Below are positions 8,997 to 17,347 of a stretch of 64,000 nucleotides of DNA, piece by piece. Below the pieces are notes generated by a model. The model did not search any database and had not been told where the DNA came from. It was given only the letters and a program-made list of their open reading frames with translations. Numbering within the stretch: position 1 is the stretch's first letter; every line of letters begins with the position of its first letter. The position numbers and the translations under genes are program-made. Location of the stretch: positions 3,286,001 through 3,350,000 of the forward strand of contig NZ_CP119108.1 in assembly GCF_029094505.1 (NCBI RefSeq). Direction: 5' to 3'. The DNA comes from Microbacterium horticulturae (GTDB lineage: Bacteria > Actinomycetota > Actinomycetes > Actinomycetales > Microbacteriaceae).

Positions 8997-9826
8997 TCGT
9001 GGCCGTTCTTCTCCTCTTCTTCGCGATTGGCACGGCCTGGTTCAGCCCGCGCGTGCTCACCCTCGGGCGATGGCAGGTTCGCCGTCCACGTCTGGCTCTG
9101 AGCCTGTGGCACATCGCCTTCCTCTGCGGCCTGCTCTCAGCTGCCGCGGCTGTCGTCGCCGCTGTGGTGGCCACCCTCACGGTCACCGCCGGTGCCGGAC
9201 AATTCGCCGTCGTCATCAGTGTCGCGGGGTGGGCGGCGCTGGCTGCGGTCGGCGGCGCTGGCACGCTCGTCGTCGCCGGGGGCGACGATGTCGCGGACGC
9301 GTCCAGGCGAAACCGCGGCGCCGTGCTCGCGCTGCCACACACCGCGCGGCTGCTGGATACGCGCACGGAGCTCAGGGTCTGTCGATCCGACGAGGTCTTC
9401 GCATGCAGCATCCCCTGCGCTCGTGGCATCGTCGTGGTCACCACGAGCCTTGTCTCCTTGCTCACCCCAGCACAGTTGCACGCTGTCGTCGCGCATGAGA
9501 AGGCGCACCTGAGGCAGCACCACCACCTCGCACAGCGCCTTGCCGACCTGAATATCGCGTGCCTGCCACGCAACGCTGCCACTCGACGGCTACGCGGCGC
9601 GACCGCGCTGCTGATCGAACTCATCGCCGACGATGACGCGGCACACAAGGCCGGCGCAGTGCACCTGGCCAACGCGCTGGCACGGCTGGCGAAGGAGACA
9701 GGGGATGCGTACATGGATCTGCGTGCCGAGCGTCTGACGCATCGCCGTTGGAGGTCGTCGTCGAGGCCCGCATCGCTGCCGCCGGTGTACTCCTCGGTTG
9801 GTCGCGCATGCACTGCCGACGCTTGA
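8993..9826 (+). CDS. M56-family (BlaR1-like) membrane metallopeptidase
   Basis: 277 aa. Three N-terminal hydrophobic helices come first, then a cytoplasmic zinc-protease domain with HEKAH (~168-172), the HExxH motif of M56/BlaR1. It lacks the C-terminal penicillin-sensor domain of true BlaR1, so any signal must come through the membrane part. The GTG at 8993 overlaps the repressor stop. Known BlaR1 proteins cause cleavage of BlaI; by analogy this one may inactivate the neighbouring repressor. The last ~35 residues are Arg/Ser-rich and unlike the family, so the C-terminus may be altered. Confidence 0.82.
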   Translation: MIVAVLLLFFAIGTAWFSPRVLTLGRWQVRRPRLALSLWHIAFLCGLLSAAAAVVAAVVATLTVTAGAGQFAVVISVAGWAALAAVGGAGTLVVAGGDDVADASRRNRGAVLALPHTARLLDTRTELRVCRSDEVFACSIPCARGIVVVTTSLVSLLTPAQLHAVVAHEKAHLRQHHHLAQRLADLNIACLPRNAATRRLRGATALLIELIADDDAAHKAGAVHLANALARLAKETGDAYMDLRAERLTHRRWRSSSRPASLPPVYSSVGRACTADA

Positions 9827-9842
9827 GCCTCAGCTGGCACCA

Positions 9843-11240
9843 TCACCCGGGGGATGAGGGCGTAACTCTCGCAGTTGTCGGAGAAGCGGGTGCCTCTTCC
9901 GCTGCATCTGGGGGCGCCTTCAGCGCCCGCAGCCACTCGGCGGTGGAGGTGGATTCCGGAGGCACATCAGCAAGGGCGTCCTGCTCGCCCTCTCGGTTCT
10001 CCCGGGGGGTGTCGGCCGGAAGCAGCAGTGCGGCGATCGCGGTCGTTATCGGCACCGCTAGGACGAGCCCAATGCCGCTGCACAGGGTGCGGATGATTTC
10101 GGTCGCGATGTCCTCGTAGCTGAGCAGACTGAGCAGCGGCCGGTTGTAGATGTACAGCAGGAGCAGCACGCTCAACGATGCGCCCGCGTAGGCGAAGACG
10201 ATCGTGTAGATGGTCGACGCGATGTGATCGCGACCGATCCGCATCGCGCGGGTGAAGATGTGGCGGCGGGGCAGATGCGGAGCCGCCGCGCGCAACTCCC
10301 AGACGGACGAACTCTGAGTGATCGTGACATCGTTCAGCACCCCGAGCCCGGCGATGATGATTGCGCAGGTCAGCAGTCCCTGGAAGTTCATGTGTGAGGT
10401 CATCCCTGCCAGGAAGCTCGCCTCCTCGTCCCCGATTCCGCTGAGCCGGCTGGTGCCGACGGCCAATTGCGCGATCAGGGCTGTGATCAGCACTCCGGCG
10501 AGCGTCCCGGCCAGAGCGGCGCTCGTGCGCAGGGAGAGACCGTGGGCGAGGTAGAGCACGACGTACAGGATCGCTGAGGCGCCTGTCAGCGCGACCGCCA
10601 TCCCCGAGCCGCCGCCCAGAAGCGCGGGGAGGATGAAAGCGACGATCATGAGACCGCTGAAGGCGAGACCGACCAGCGCGAGCACTCCGCGGAGCAAGCC
10701 CACCGCCGCCACGACGAGAACGAACAACCCCACCCAGAGCGCAAGGGGTGCGGTGCGCACGATCCCGAAGACGGAGACCTCCGGATCGACGCCACCGGTA
10801 TCCGACGAGTCGATGCCGGCCACCGGCGGGCTGACCATGAGCTCCAGGGTGTCCCCGGGCCGCAGTCCCGCGCCGGCGAACGGTCCCTGGAGCTCTACGG
10901 TGGCCGTCGTGTTCGCCCGTCGACCGCTGAGGATCCTGACTTCTGCGAGTTCGCACGCGGAGGTCTCCGTATCGGGCTGGGAAGAGGATGGTTCTCCCAG
11001 ATCCGGGCACTGCGGGGTGATCGACACGATCTCGGCGTTCGGGAACGTCGTCCCCTTGGCCGCGAACTGTGCGGCGTCGGATGACACGGTCGCGCGGCCG
11101 CCGTGCGGCCACAGCGCGATGAGCCCGATCATCGTGGCGACCGCCACGGTGCAGAGGACCACCAACAAGACGTTCCTCGGCACACGCGCGACCGCAGTGC
11201 GGACAGTTTGCGAGCGGGCGTGGGAATGAGTGTGACTCAT
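9843..11240 (-). CDS. YibE/F-family membrane protein
   Basis: 465 aa. The short N-terminus has several His (MSHTHSHARS). One membrane helix leads to an extracytoplasmic region (~45-150), and about seven more helices carry the YibE/F signature (GIGDEEASFLAGMTSHMNFQ, then GLGVLNDVTITQSSSVWEL). The C-terminal tail is polar. The family resembles multi-helix permeases, but no substrate is established. RBS CGGAGG precedes the ATG. It converges with the M56 gene, only 16 bp apart. A copper link is by neighbourhood only. Confidence 0.85.
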   Translation of the reverse strand: MSHTHSHARSQTVRTAVARVPRNVLLVVLCTVAVATMIGLIALWPHGGRATVSSDAAQFAAKGTTFPNAEIVSITPQCPDLGEPSSSQPDTETSACELAEVRILSGRRANTTATVELQGPFAGAGLRPGDTLELMVSPPVAGIDSSDTGGVDPEVSVFGIVRTAPLALWVGLFVLVVAAVGLLRGVLALVGLAFSGLMIVAFILPALLGGGSGMAVALTGASAILYVVLYLAHGLSLRTSAALAGTLAGVLITALIAQLAVGTSRLSGIGDEEASFLAGMTSHMNFQGLLTCAIIIAGLGVLNDVTITQSSSVWELRAAAPHLPRRHIFTRAMRIGRDHIASTIYTIVFAYAGASLSVLLLLYIYNRPLLSLLSYEDIATEIIRTLCSGIGLVLAVPITTAIAALLLPADTPRENREGEQDALADVPPESTSTAEWLRALKAPPDAAEEAPASPTTARVTPSSPG

Positions 11241-11730
11241 TTGTACCTCCGGGTGAGCGCGTCACACGTTACTCGGATGATCGCTCTACGCCGCGGCGAC
11301 AGCACCGGAAACTGCTCTTCCCCGGGCCGATCGGGCCAGGGGCCATCGCGTGCTGCTCCGGCAGTCAGTCGGAAGTCTGGATACGCGCCGGGTATCGCGT
11401 CAACACCGGTGACTGGTCGTGGCTGGGCAGGTCGATCCAAGACAACTGGAGACCCGCTCACTACGACATCCCCTTCCTGCGTCGCGCCCGCTCAGACGTC
11501 CCTGTCCCAACGGCTCACCGCACGCCCCAGAGAGAACCGGTCGCAGATCCGCAGAATCGAGACCCGCTTCCGCGGTGCGTTCGCGTACGTGTCAGCCGAA
11601 CTTGCCAACAGCGATGAGCTCCCGCTGATGCGATTGCGGTACGGCGGGGACTGCACAACTCTTCGGGCCTCGCGAACTACCGCGCCAGCCACGACGACAG
11701 ACCAACGTGTTCCTGCGGCTCTTCGACTGA
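11241..11730. other. Gene-poor stretch, nothing recognisable
   Basis: About 490 bases upstream of the YibE/F gene. Apart from that gene's RBS next to 11240 I see no supported gene. A 74-codon minus-strand frame ending at 11237 overlaps the YibE/F start (ATGA), but its sequence is low-complexity and matches nothing I know. The stretch leads into the YoaK pseudogene and may be decayed. Confidence 0.5.
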
Positions 11731-12423
11731 GACGATGAACCCGAGGGACTCCGACGCGCCCACCTGGCGGGCCTGTTCACACTGACCGTGGCGACCGGGG
11801 TCGTGGACGCGGTCAGCTACCTCGCGCTCGACCACGTGTTCACCGGGAGCATGACCAGCAACGTACTTTTCGTCGGCTTCGGGCTCACCAGCTCCGGCGA
11901 GGTGCCGCTGCTGAATAACGCCCTCGCGCTGGCCGGCTTCCTCGCCGGGACAGTCGTCGCAGGGCGCATCGTGCGCGGACGGACGCATGCGACGCGGCTG
12001 CCGAGTACGCACCTGACGCTCAGGCCTGGTACGGCGCTGGGGGATCGTCTGGCTGCTGCTGGAATCGCTCCACGGCGGGTGGCTGCTCGGCTTGACCGCG
12101 GTACGCGCGATTGCGATGGGCACCCGGGCTGTGGCTGCGCGGGGCGCGGATCTCCGGCGTGACCACCGTGGTGATCACCTCCGCCCTGGTCAACTTCGCC
12201 CTCGACTCCCCGTTCGCAAACGGCCACGATGAGAGATGGGTGCGCCGCGCCGGATCGGTCGTGTCCATGAGGAGCCGGCGCCGCAATCGGTGCGCTGCTG
12301 ATGAAGGGGTCGTCCGGCGCTTCAGCGCTCCTTGTCGCCGGGGCGTGCATGGGCCTCGGTGCGGGATTGCTCGCAGCGGCCAGACACAGCGAGGCGCGGG
12401 CGCTCAGGAGTCGGACTTCATGA
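11731..12423 (+). pseudogene. YoaK/DUF1275 membrane protein, multiply frameshifted
   Basis: Pieces of a YoaK-family protein lie in order in different frames. About 11734-12030 has LRRAHLAGLFTLTVATGVVDAVSYLALD, then NNALALAGFLAGTVV. Next is a short piece IVWLLLESLHGGWLLGLTAV. From about 12150 comes GVTTVVITSALVNFALDSPFANG. Finally GALLMKGSSGASALLVAGACMG runs to a TGA at 12421. In-frame stops directly precede the first piece, so the start is lost too. At least three frameshifts make this a clear pseudogene. The function of intact family members is unknown. Confidence 0.85.
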
Positions 12424-12461
12424 CGAACCAGACAATGGACTAGAACGAGAAGGGAAATGTC

Positions 12462-13325
12462 ATGAGCGAGAACCAGAACAAGAAGGTCGTAGTCATCACC
12501 GGCGCGGCCCGCGGCATCGGCCGCGCCACAGCGGTCGCCTTCGCCAAAGCCGGTTACGACGTCGCCGGTGCGGACATCGCCGCGCAGGCCAGCGCCGTGA
12601 TGGACTACGAGCCCGCGACCGAGGCCGACCTCGCCGAGACGGGAAGGCTCGTTCAGAAGGCCGGCGCTGTCTGGCTGCCGGTGGTCTTCGACCAACGTAA
12701 CCGCGCGGCGGTGAAGCAGGGCTTCGATGAGATCGTCGGCCATTTCGGCGGCATCGACGTGGTCTTCGCCAACGCCGGCATCCAGGGCTTCGCCTCGTTC
12801 CTGGACATCAGCGACGAGCTCTGGGACGACCAGATCGACATCAACCTCACCGGCACCGCCAACGTCCTCCGGGCCGCTGCACCGCTGCTCATCGAGCGCG
12901 GCAGCGGGCGGATCATCATCACCTCCTCCACACAGGGCCAGCACGGCACCCTCGACGGATCCGGGTACTCAGCCTCGAAGTGGGGGCTGATCGGATTGAT
13001 GAAATCCGCCGCTCTGGAACTCGGCAAGCACCGCATCACCGTCAACGCAGTGATTCCCGGGCTCATCAACACCCCCCTGACCCGTCACGAGGACCGCTAC
13101 GCGCAGATCATCCGCACCGGCGGCCACGAGCCCACCGGCGACGTGGCGGAGGACGAGAAGACGGCGGCTGATGCGCAGCGGGGCAAGCTCCCGCTCGGGG
13201 TGCCCTGGGTCGAGCCGGAGGATGTCGCCCCGCTCGTGGTCTTCCTGGCCTCCGAGGGCGCACGGATGGTCTCCGGCACGAGCTTCGCGGCCACCGGGGG
13301 CGACAGCGCGAACATCACCGCGTGA
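12462..13325 (+). CDS. SDR-family NAD(P)-dependent oxidoreductase
   Basis: 287 aa. Rossmann TGAARGIG (residues 13-20), ANAG, the active-site Ser in ITSST and YSASK (Tyr ~168) give a complete classical short-chain dehydrogenase. The insertion after the first strands (MDYEPATEADLAETGRLV) and the segment before the C-terminus (HEDRYAQIIRTG) resemble mycofactocin-associated SDRs, which keep NAD bound; no mycofactocin genes are visible here, so this is only a resemblance. RBS GAGAAGGGAA precedes the ATG. It is intact between two decayed genes. Substrate unknown. Confidence 0.88.
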   Translation: MSENQNKKVVVITGAARGIGRATAVAFAKAGYDVAGADIAAQASAVMDYEPATEADLAETGRLVQKAGAVWLPVVFDQRNRAAVKQGFDEIVGHFGGIDVVFANAGIQGFASFLDISDELWDDQIDINLTGTANVLRAAAPLLIERGSGRIIITSSTQGQHGTLDGSGYSASKWGLIGLMKSAALELGKHRITVNAVIPGLINTPLTRHEDRYAQIIRTGGHEPTGDVAEDEKTAADAQRGKLPLGVPWVEPEDVAPLVVFLASEGARMVSGTSFAATGGDSANITA

Positions 13326-13369
13326 GACGGCGCTGACCTGACCGGGCATCCGACCGCACCGCGGACCGC

Positions 13370-13534
13370 AGGATCACCCTCCAGGTCCACGTGCCGAGCG
13401 GCGAGACCGCGGCGGCCAGGGCGTTCTACTCCCGGCTGCTCGACCTAGAGCCGGACTTCGAGCCCCACGACCAGTTCGCGCTCGGTCACGGTGATGACGT
13501 TCATCCAGTGTCCTCCCTTGTCATCGGCTGTTGA
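13370..13534 (+). pseudogene. VOC (glyoxalase/bleomycin-resistance fold) N-terminal fragment
   Basis: The frame reads ITLQVHVPSGETAAARAFYS, then LLDLEPDFEPHDQFALGHGDDV, matching the first beta-alpha-beta unit of VOC proteins. It has no start codon (an in-frame TGA at 13334 lies just upstream) and stops at 13532-13534 after ~55 codons, where a full VOC protein needs ~120. I read it as a truncated relic. Confidence 0.6.
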
Positions 13535-13808
13535 GGGGGGAGTGGTGTCTGTCCATCCACACTGCTTGCGCGCGGAGTCGCCAGGCACGAGCGCGCTCCG
13601 ACCTGACCCGCTATCGCAGGTAGTTGTGGCAAAGCTGTCGGGCGCGACGGGAACAGGCGTTGAGTCTCGGGGACGCGGTCGCGCCCCACCGGGCGCGACG
13701 GTGGCGGGAGCGGGCGCTCACCACGGCGAAGGCAAGGCTGCATGCGCGTCCACTGTGTGGCAAAGCAGGGAGTTCCAGTCGTCGACGTTGTCGCACGTCC
13801 CGTCGCGC
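13535..13808. other. Intergenic stretch, no gene seen
   Basis: Between the VOC relic and the ECF operon. Open frames here are GC-driven, rich in Arg and Ala, and unlike any family I know. Nothing supported. Confidence 0.5.
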
Positions 13809-13825
13809 GCCTCCTTCGAAGAGGC
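13809..13825 (-). terminator. Stem-loop directly after the ECF operon
   Basis: On the minus strand GCCTCTT-CGA-AGGAGGC forms a 7-bp stem (one T-G pair) directly after the EcfA stop at 13826. There is no T tract, which is usual for high-GC terminators. Confidence 0.45.
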
Positions 13826-15289
13826 TCACATACGCGTGGGGAGCCGGTTGCTGAATGCAGCGGTTCTCAGCAGAGTGAGGGAGAGCTGGCGGTCAGCCGC
13901 GATGGCGAGGAGGTCCTCGTCGTGGCTGATGAGCAGGACCACGGCGCCATCGGCGGCGACCTGGCGGATCTGTTCGGAGATCGACTGGAGGTGGCGGCGG
14001 TCGACGCCGGAGCTGGGTTCGTCGAAGATTACGATGTGCCGCCCGGCCACCCGCACGGCAGCGACGACGAGACGTTGCTGCTGGCCACCGGACAGGGACA
14101 GCGGGTGACGTTCAGCGAGGTGGGCGAGGTCGAGCGCGGCGAGTACCTCTGCGCCGGCGGGAACCTGTTCGGTATTGGTGTCGGCAAATTCGATCTCAGC
14201 CTCGACGCTCTCGGTGAACAGCTGCCGTTGCACGTCCTGCATGACGATCGCGCTCGCCCGTTGGCGGCCGCGACGGGACAGCCGCTTTTGGTCCAGCCAG
14301 GCCAAGCCGGAGCTGCGCTGCAGGCCGGTGATGATGCGGGCGAGCGTGGATTTGCCGGCGCCGTTGACTCCGCGGATGGCGGTCACCTCCCCGGCGGCGA
14401 AGGCGACGCGGTCGAGGTCGAGGACGAGACGGCCGCCGAACCGACACCGGATCCCGGCGAGCTCGAGCGCGGCGGACGGCACTCGCTCGGACGCGATCGG
14501 GTGGGCGGCGCTGGCGCCGGCGGCCGGGATCTCCGGCAGCTGGACGGACCGCGCGATGCCGCGGAGGCCTTCGCGGGCGAGGTCCTCGTCAGGGACGGCA
14601 CGGAACTGGGTGGCGGTCCATTCGACATCGATGGTCCCGTCGCGCATCACGAGGACCCGGTCGACGAGGTCCTGGAGATAGCGCAGCCGGTGCTCGGCGA
14701 TGACGATCGTGACGCCTTCGTCCTTTAGTGTCCGGAGGGTGTCGGTGAGGCGGTGAACGGCGTCGGTGGAGAGGTTGGAGCTGGGTTCGTCCAGCAGCAG
14801 GATGCGGGGTTCGTGGGCGCGGGCGGCGGCGATCGCGACCTGCTGCTGCTGGCCGCCGGAGAGCTCCTGCAGGCTCTGGCCGGTCGGCAGGTGCCCGGCG
14901 AGGGTGTCGACGAGCTCGGCGACCCGATGCCGGATCCGTTCGGGCGCGACACCGAAGTTCTCCATCGCGAAGCCGATCTCCTCCGGCGCGGTGTCGGTGA
15001 AAAACTGGCGGCGGGGGTGCTGCAGGACACTCCCGGTGACCAGGCCGATCTCATCCAGTTCCGCGTCGGCGGTGACGATCCCGTCGACGGTGACGGTTCC
15101 GGTGAGGACACCGTCGTCATGGAAGTGCGGGATGAGTCCGTTCATGAGCCGCAGGGCGGTCGACTTCCCAGAGCCGCTCGCCCCGCAGAGGATGACGAAC
15201 TCGCCGGGGCGGATGCGCAGATCCAGGTCGCGCAAGCTGGGGGTCTCGGCGTGGGGGTAGGTCCAGCTGACGTGGTCGAGGCGGATCAT
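13826..15289 (-). CDS. ECF transporter ATPase, two ABC domains fused (EcfA-A')
   Basis: 487 aa with two complete ABC domains. The first has [17 protein letters not shown] and LLLDEPSS; the second has GVNGAGKST, LSGGQQQR and VIFDEPSSGVD. The fused arrangement is common in actinobacterial ECF (CbiO-type) transporters. It powers substrate release by the S proteins through EcfT. The ATG at 15289 overlaps the EcfT stop (ATGA). The long open frame upstream is only EcfT read in another phase. It is the last gene of the operon, with a stem-loop after the stop. Confidence 0.92.
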   Translation of the reverse strand: MIRLDHVSWTYPHAETPSLRDLDLRIRPGEFVILCGASGSGKSTALRLMNGLIPHFHDDGVLTGTVTVDGIVTADAELDEIGLVTGSVLQHPRRQFFTDTAPEEIGFAMENFGVAPERIRHRVAELVDTLAGHLPTGQSLQELSGGQQQQVAIAAARAHEPRILLLDEPSSNLSTDAVHRLTDTLRTLKDEGVTIVIAEHRLRYLQDLVDRVLVMRDGTIDVEWTATQFRAVPDEDLAREGLRGIARSVQLPEIPAAGASAAHPIASERVPSAALELAGIRCRFGGRLVLDLDRVAFAAGEVTAIRGVNGAGKSTLARIITGLQRSSGLAWLDQKRLSRRGRQRASAIVMQDVQRQLFTESVEAEIEFADTNTEQVPAGAEVLAALDLAHLAERHPLSLSGGQQQRLVVAAVRVAGRHIVIFDEPSSGVDRRHLQSISEQIRQVAADGAVVLLISHDEDLLAIAADRQLSLTLLRTAAFSNRLPTRM

Positions 15290-16035
15290 GTCAGCGGCGC
15301 GGGAAGGAGCAGGGCCGCCGCGGCGAGAGCTGCGACCAGCAGGACGAGGACCAGGTCGGGGGCGCCGAAGCGGGGCGCGTTCATGGAGGTCGGGATGCGG
15401 TGCGAGCCGAGTCCCCGCAGGATTGCGGAGGCGGAGAGGTCTTCGCTGGCGCGCAGGCTCGCGGCGATCATCGGGACCGTGAACCGCTCGACACTGAGCA
15501 CGGGGTGGCGCATCAAGCCACGGACCCCGATCAGGCCGCGCAGTCGCATCGCGTCGAGGACCGCGGCTGCCTCGGTGCCCACAACGGGGAAGAACCGCAG
15601 CATGACGGCGAGGGTGACCGAGATCGGGCGCGGGATCCGCCAGGTACGGAACGCCGCCGCCAGCTGCGTGGACGAGGTGGTGGCGATGAGGTGCGCACCG
15701 ACGCCGATCGCGACGAGGAACCGGATGAGGTAGACGCAGGCGATGGAGATGATCGCGGTGAGGGGGTTGGGCCACCACACCGGCAGAAGCCAGCCAAGCA
15801 TCCACATCGCGGCGGCGACCATCGGCAGCCCGGCAGCCCTACGCCACTCCCCCTCCCACACGGCGAGGCCGATGGCGAGCAGCAGCGCGTAAGGGACGAA
15901 CCGGTTCCCGGCGGGGCTCATCACGGCGATGCTGCACGCGATGACCAGGACGATCTTGGTGCGCGGGTCCAGACCCAGCCGGCGCAGCGACACCGCCGGC
16001 AGGGTCTGGACCTCAGGCGAGGCCGGCGCGGACAA
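15286..16035 (-). CDS. ECF transporter transmembrane protein EcfT (CbiQ type)
   Basis: 249 aa if translation begins at the TTG at 16035, which overlaps the upstream gene by 23 bp. A GTG at 15993 is an alternative start. Several hydrophobic helices precede the coupling region with two Arg-Gly motifs (MRLRGL and ILRGLGSH), which contact the ATPases in EcfT proteins. It links the S components to the fused ATPase downstream. Flanking overlaps indicate one transcript. Confidence 0.85.
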   Translation of the reverse strand: MSAPASPEVQTLPAVSLRRLGLDPRTKIVLVIACSIAVMSPAGNRFVPYALLLAIGLAVWEGEWRRAAGLPMVAAAMWMLGWLLPVWWPNPLTAIISIACVYLIRFLVAIGVGAHLIATTSSTQLAAAFRTWRIPRPISVTLAVMLRFFPVVGTEAAAVLDAMRLRGLIGVRGLMRHPVLSVERFTVPMIAASLRASEDLSASAILRGLGSHRIPTSMNAPRFGAPDLVLVLLVAALAAAALLLPAPLT

Positions 16036-16657
16036 AGTGCTTGCGCAGGATCGCCGAGCCGAGCAGCCCGCCGAGGAACGATGCGACGAGGGTTCCGCCG
16101 GCCAGGCTCCCGATCACGGGGGTGGACAGGAGCGTGTCGGAGGCGCGGACGTAGTCGTCGCCCATCTGCGTCCAGCTCGAGGACGCGAAGTAGGCCTGCC
16201 GGTCGGTCAGAAGCGGCAGGAACGGGGTGAAGAAGCTCAGCCCGAACACCGTGTACGCCCAGATCGTCGCCCACTTCGACCGGTAGCGGCCGGCCCAGAG
16301 GATGAGCTCGGCGATCAGGGCGAGGACGATGATCCCGGCCGTGCTGAGCAGCGTGTTGCCGCTGAGCAGGTAGAAGAGGGCGACCACGATCCCGAACAGG
16401 GTCAGCATCCCGGCGTGCTTGACGCGGGTGAGAAACAGTATCACTGTCACCCCGCCGACGATCGCCTGGAACAAGACGATGACCAGCCACACCAGAGGGG
16501 AGAGGATACCCAGCATCCCGATCACGTAGGTCGCGACGATGAAGATCACCGCGAAGATCGCGACCCGCAGCAGGTCGCGGGCGGAGAACCGCAGCGAGAA
16601 CCGCGGCCGCTGAAGAGCGGCGTCCGTCGGGGCGGTGGTTTGCGCTTCGGTGCTCAT
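16013..16657 (-). CDS. MptD-family putative ECF S component (second copy)
   Basis: 214 aa, about six hydrophobic helices. It shares with the preceding gene the N-terminal RFSLRFSARDLL, LTRVKHAGM.TLFGIVVAL, GRYRSKWA.IWAYTVF and a C-terminal LRKHF..AGLA. The two are therefore tandem duplicates that have diverged. S components bind the transported molecule; MptD members are annotated by homology and their ligand is not established. The ATG at 16657 overlaps the first copy's stop. Confidence 0.82.
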   Translation of the reverse strand: MSTEAQTTAPTDAALQRPRFSLRFSARDLLRVAIFAVIFIVATYVIGMLGILSPLVWLVIVLFQAIVGGVTVILFLTRVKHAGMLTLFGIVVALFYLLSGNTLLSTAGIIVLALIAELILWAGRYRSKWATIWAYTVFGLSFFTPFLPLLTDRQAYFASSSWTQMGDDYVRASDTLLSTPVIGSLAGGTLVASFLGGLLGSAILRKHFVRAGLA

Positions 16658-17319
16658 GCGAGGCCCGCCTTGCGGAAGTGCTTGCGCAGCGTCGCGGTGC
16701 CCAGCAGCGCGCCGAGGAACCCGCAGACGATGGAGGCGGCGACCATGATCAGCACCGCCGGGATGGTGACGGTGTCGGCGAACTGGGTCATGTAGGCGGA
16801 GCCCATGGTGCCCTTGCTCTCCGCGAGCAGGTAGGCGTCGCGGTCGAGGAAGAACGGCACCCAGGGTCCGATGAACCAGACCGAGAACACGGTGTAGGCC
16901 CAGATCGCCGCCCACTTGGACTCGTACCTTCCGGCCGCCAGGACCAGCTCCGCGACGAGCGACGCGGCGATGGTGATCAGAGTGCTCTGCCAGGGGTGAC
17001 CCATCATCAGGAAGATCAGGGCGACGACCACGCCGAAGAGGGTGACCATGCCGGCGTGGCGGACACGGGTGAGGAACAGCATGTACGGGACGCCGGCCGC
17101 GATCGGGCTCAGCGGCAGGGTGATCAGCATCACGAGCGGGCTGACTATGCCGAGCATCGCGACAACGAACACGATCACGAAATAGATCACCGCGAAGATC
17201 GCCACGCTCAGCAGGTCACGTGCGGAGAACCGCAACGAGAACCGCGCAGGCTCGACTTCCGCGCGCCGCGCGCCGGGTGGCGACGCGGCGGTGCGGACGG
17301 GCACGGGTTCATCGGTCAT
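16654..17319 (-). CDS. MptD-family putative ECF S component (first copy)
   Basis: 221 aa, about six helices, with RFSLRFSARDLLSVAIFAVI, LTRVRHAGMVTLFGVVVAL and GRYESKWAAIWAYTVFSVW. It lies 28 bp after the second ABC permease-ATPase, and AGGGACC upstream may be its RBS. It differs from its tandem copy mainly in the loop with GTMGSAYMTQF, consistent with different ligands or with a heteromeric S unit. Confidence 0.82.
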   Translation of the reverse strand: MTDEPVPVRTAASPPGARRAEVEPARFSLRFSARDLLSVAIFAVIYFVIVFVVAMLGIVSPLVMLITLPLSPIAAGVPYMLFLTRVRHAGMVTLFGVVVALIFLMMGHPWQSTLITIAASLVAELVLAAGRYESKWAAIWAYTVFSVWFIGPWVPFFLDRDAYLLAESKGTMGSAYMTQFADTVTIPAVLIMVAASIVCGFLGALLGTATLRKHFRKAGLA

Positions 17320-17347
17320 GGTGAGGTCCCTTCAGGGGGGTGCGGGT

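Noticed and set aside
11237..11461. 74-codon minus-strand frame overlapping the YibE/F start
   Set aside because: The ATGA overlap is suggestive, but the sequence is Arg/Pro-rich with no family, and YibE/F has its own strong RBS.
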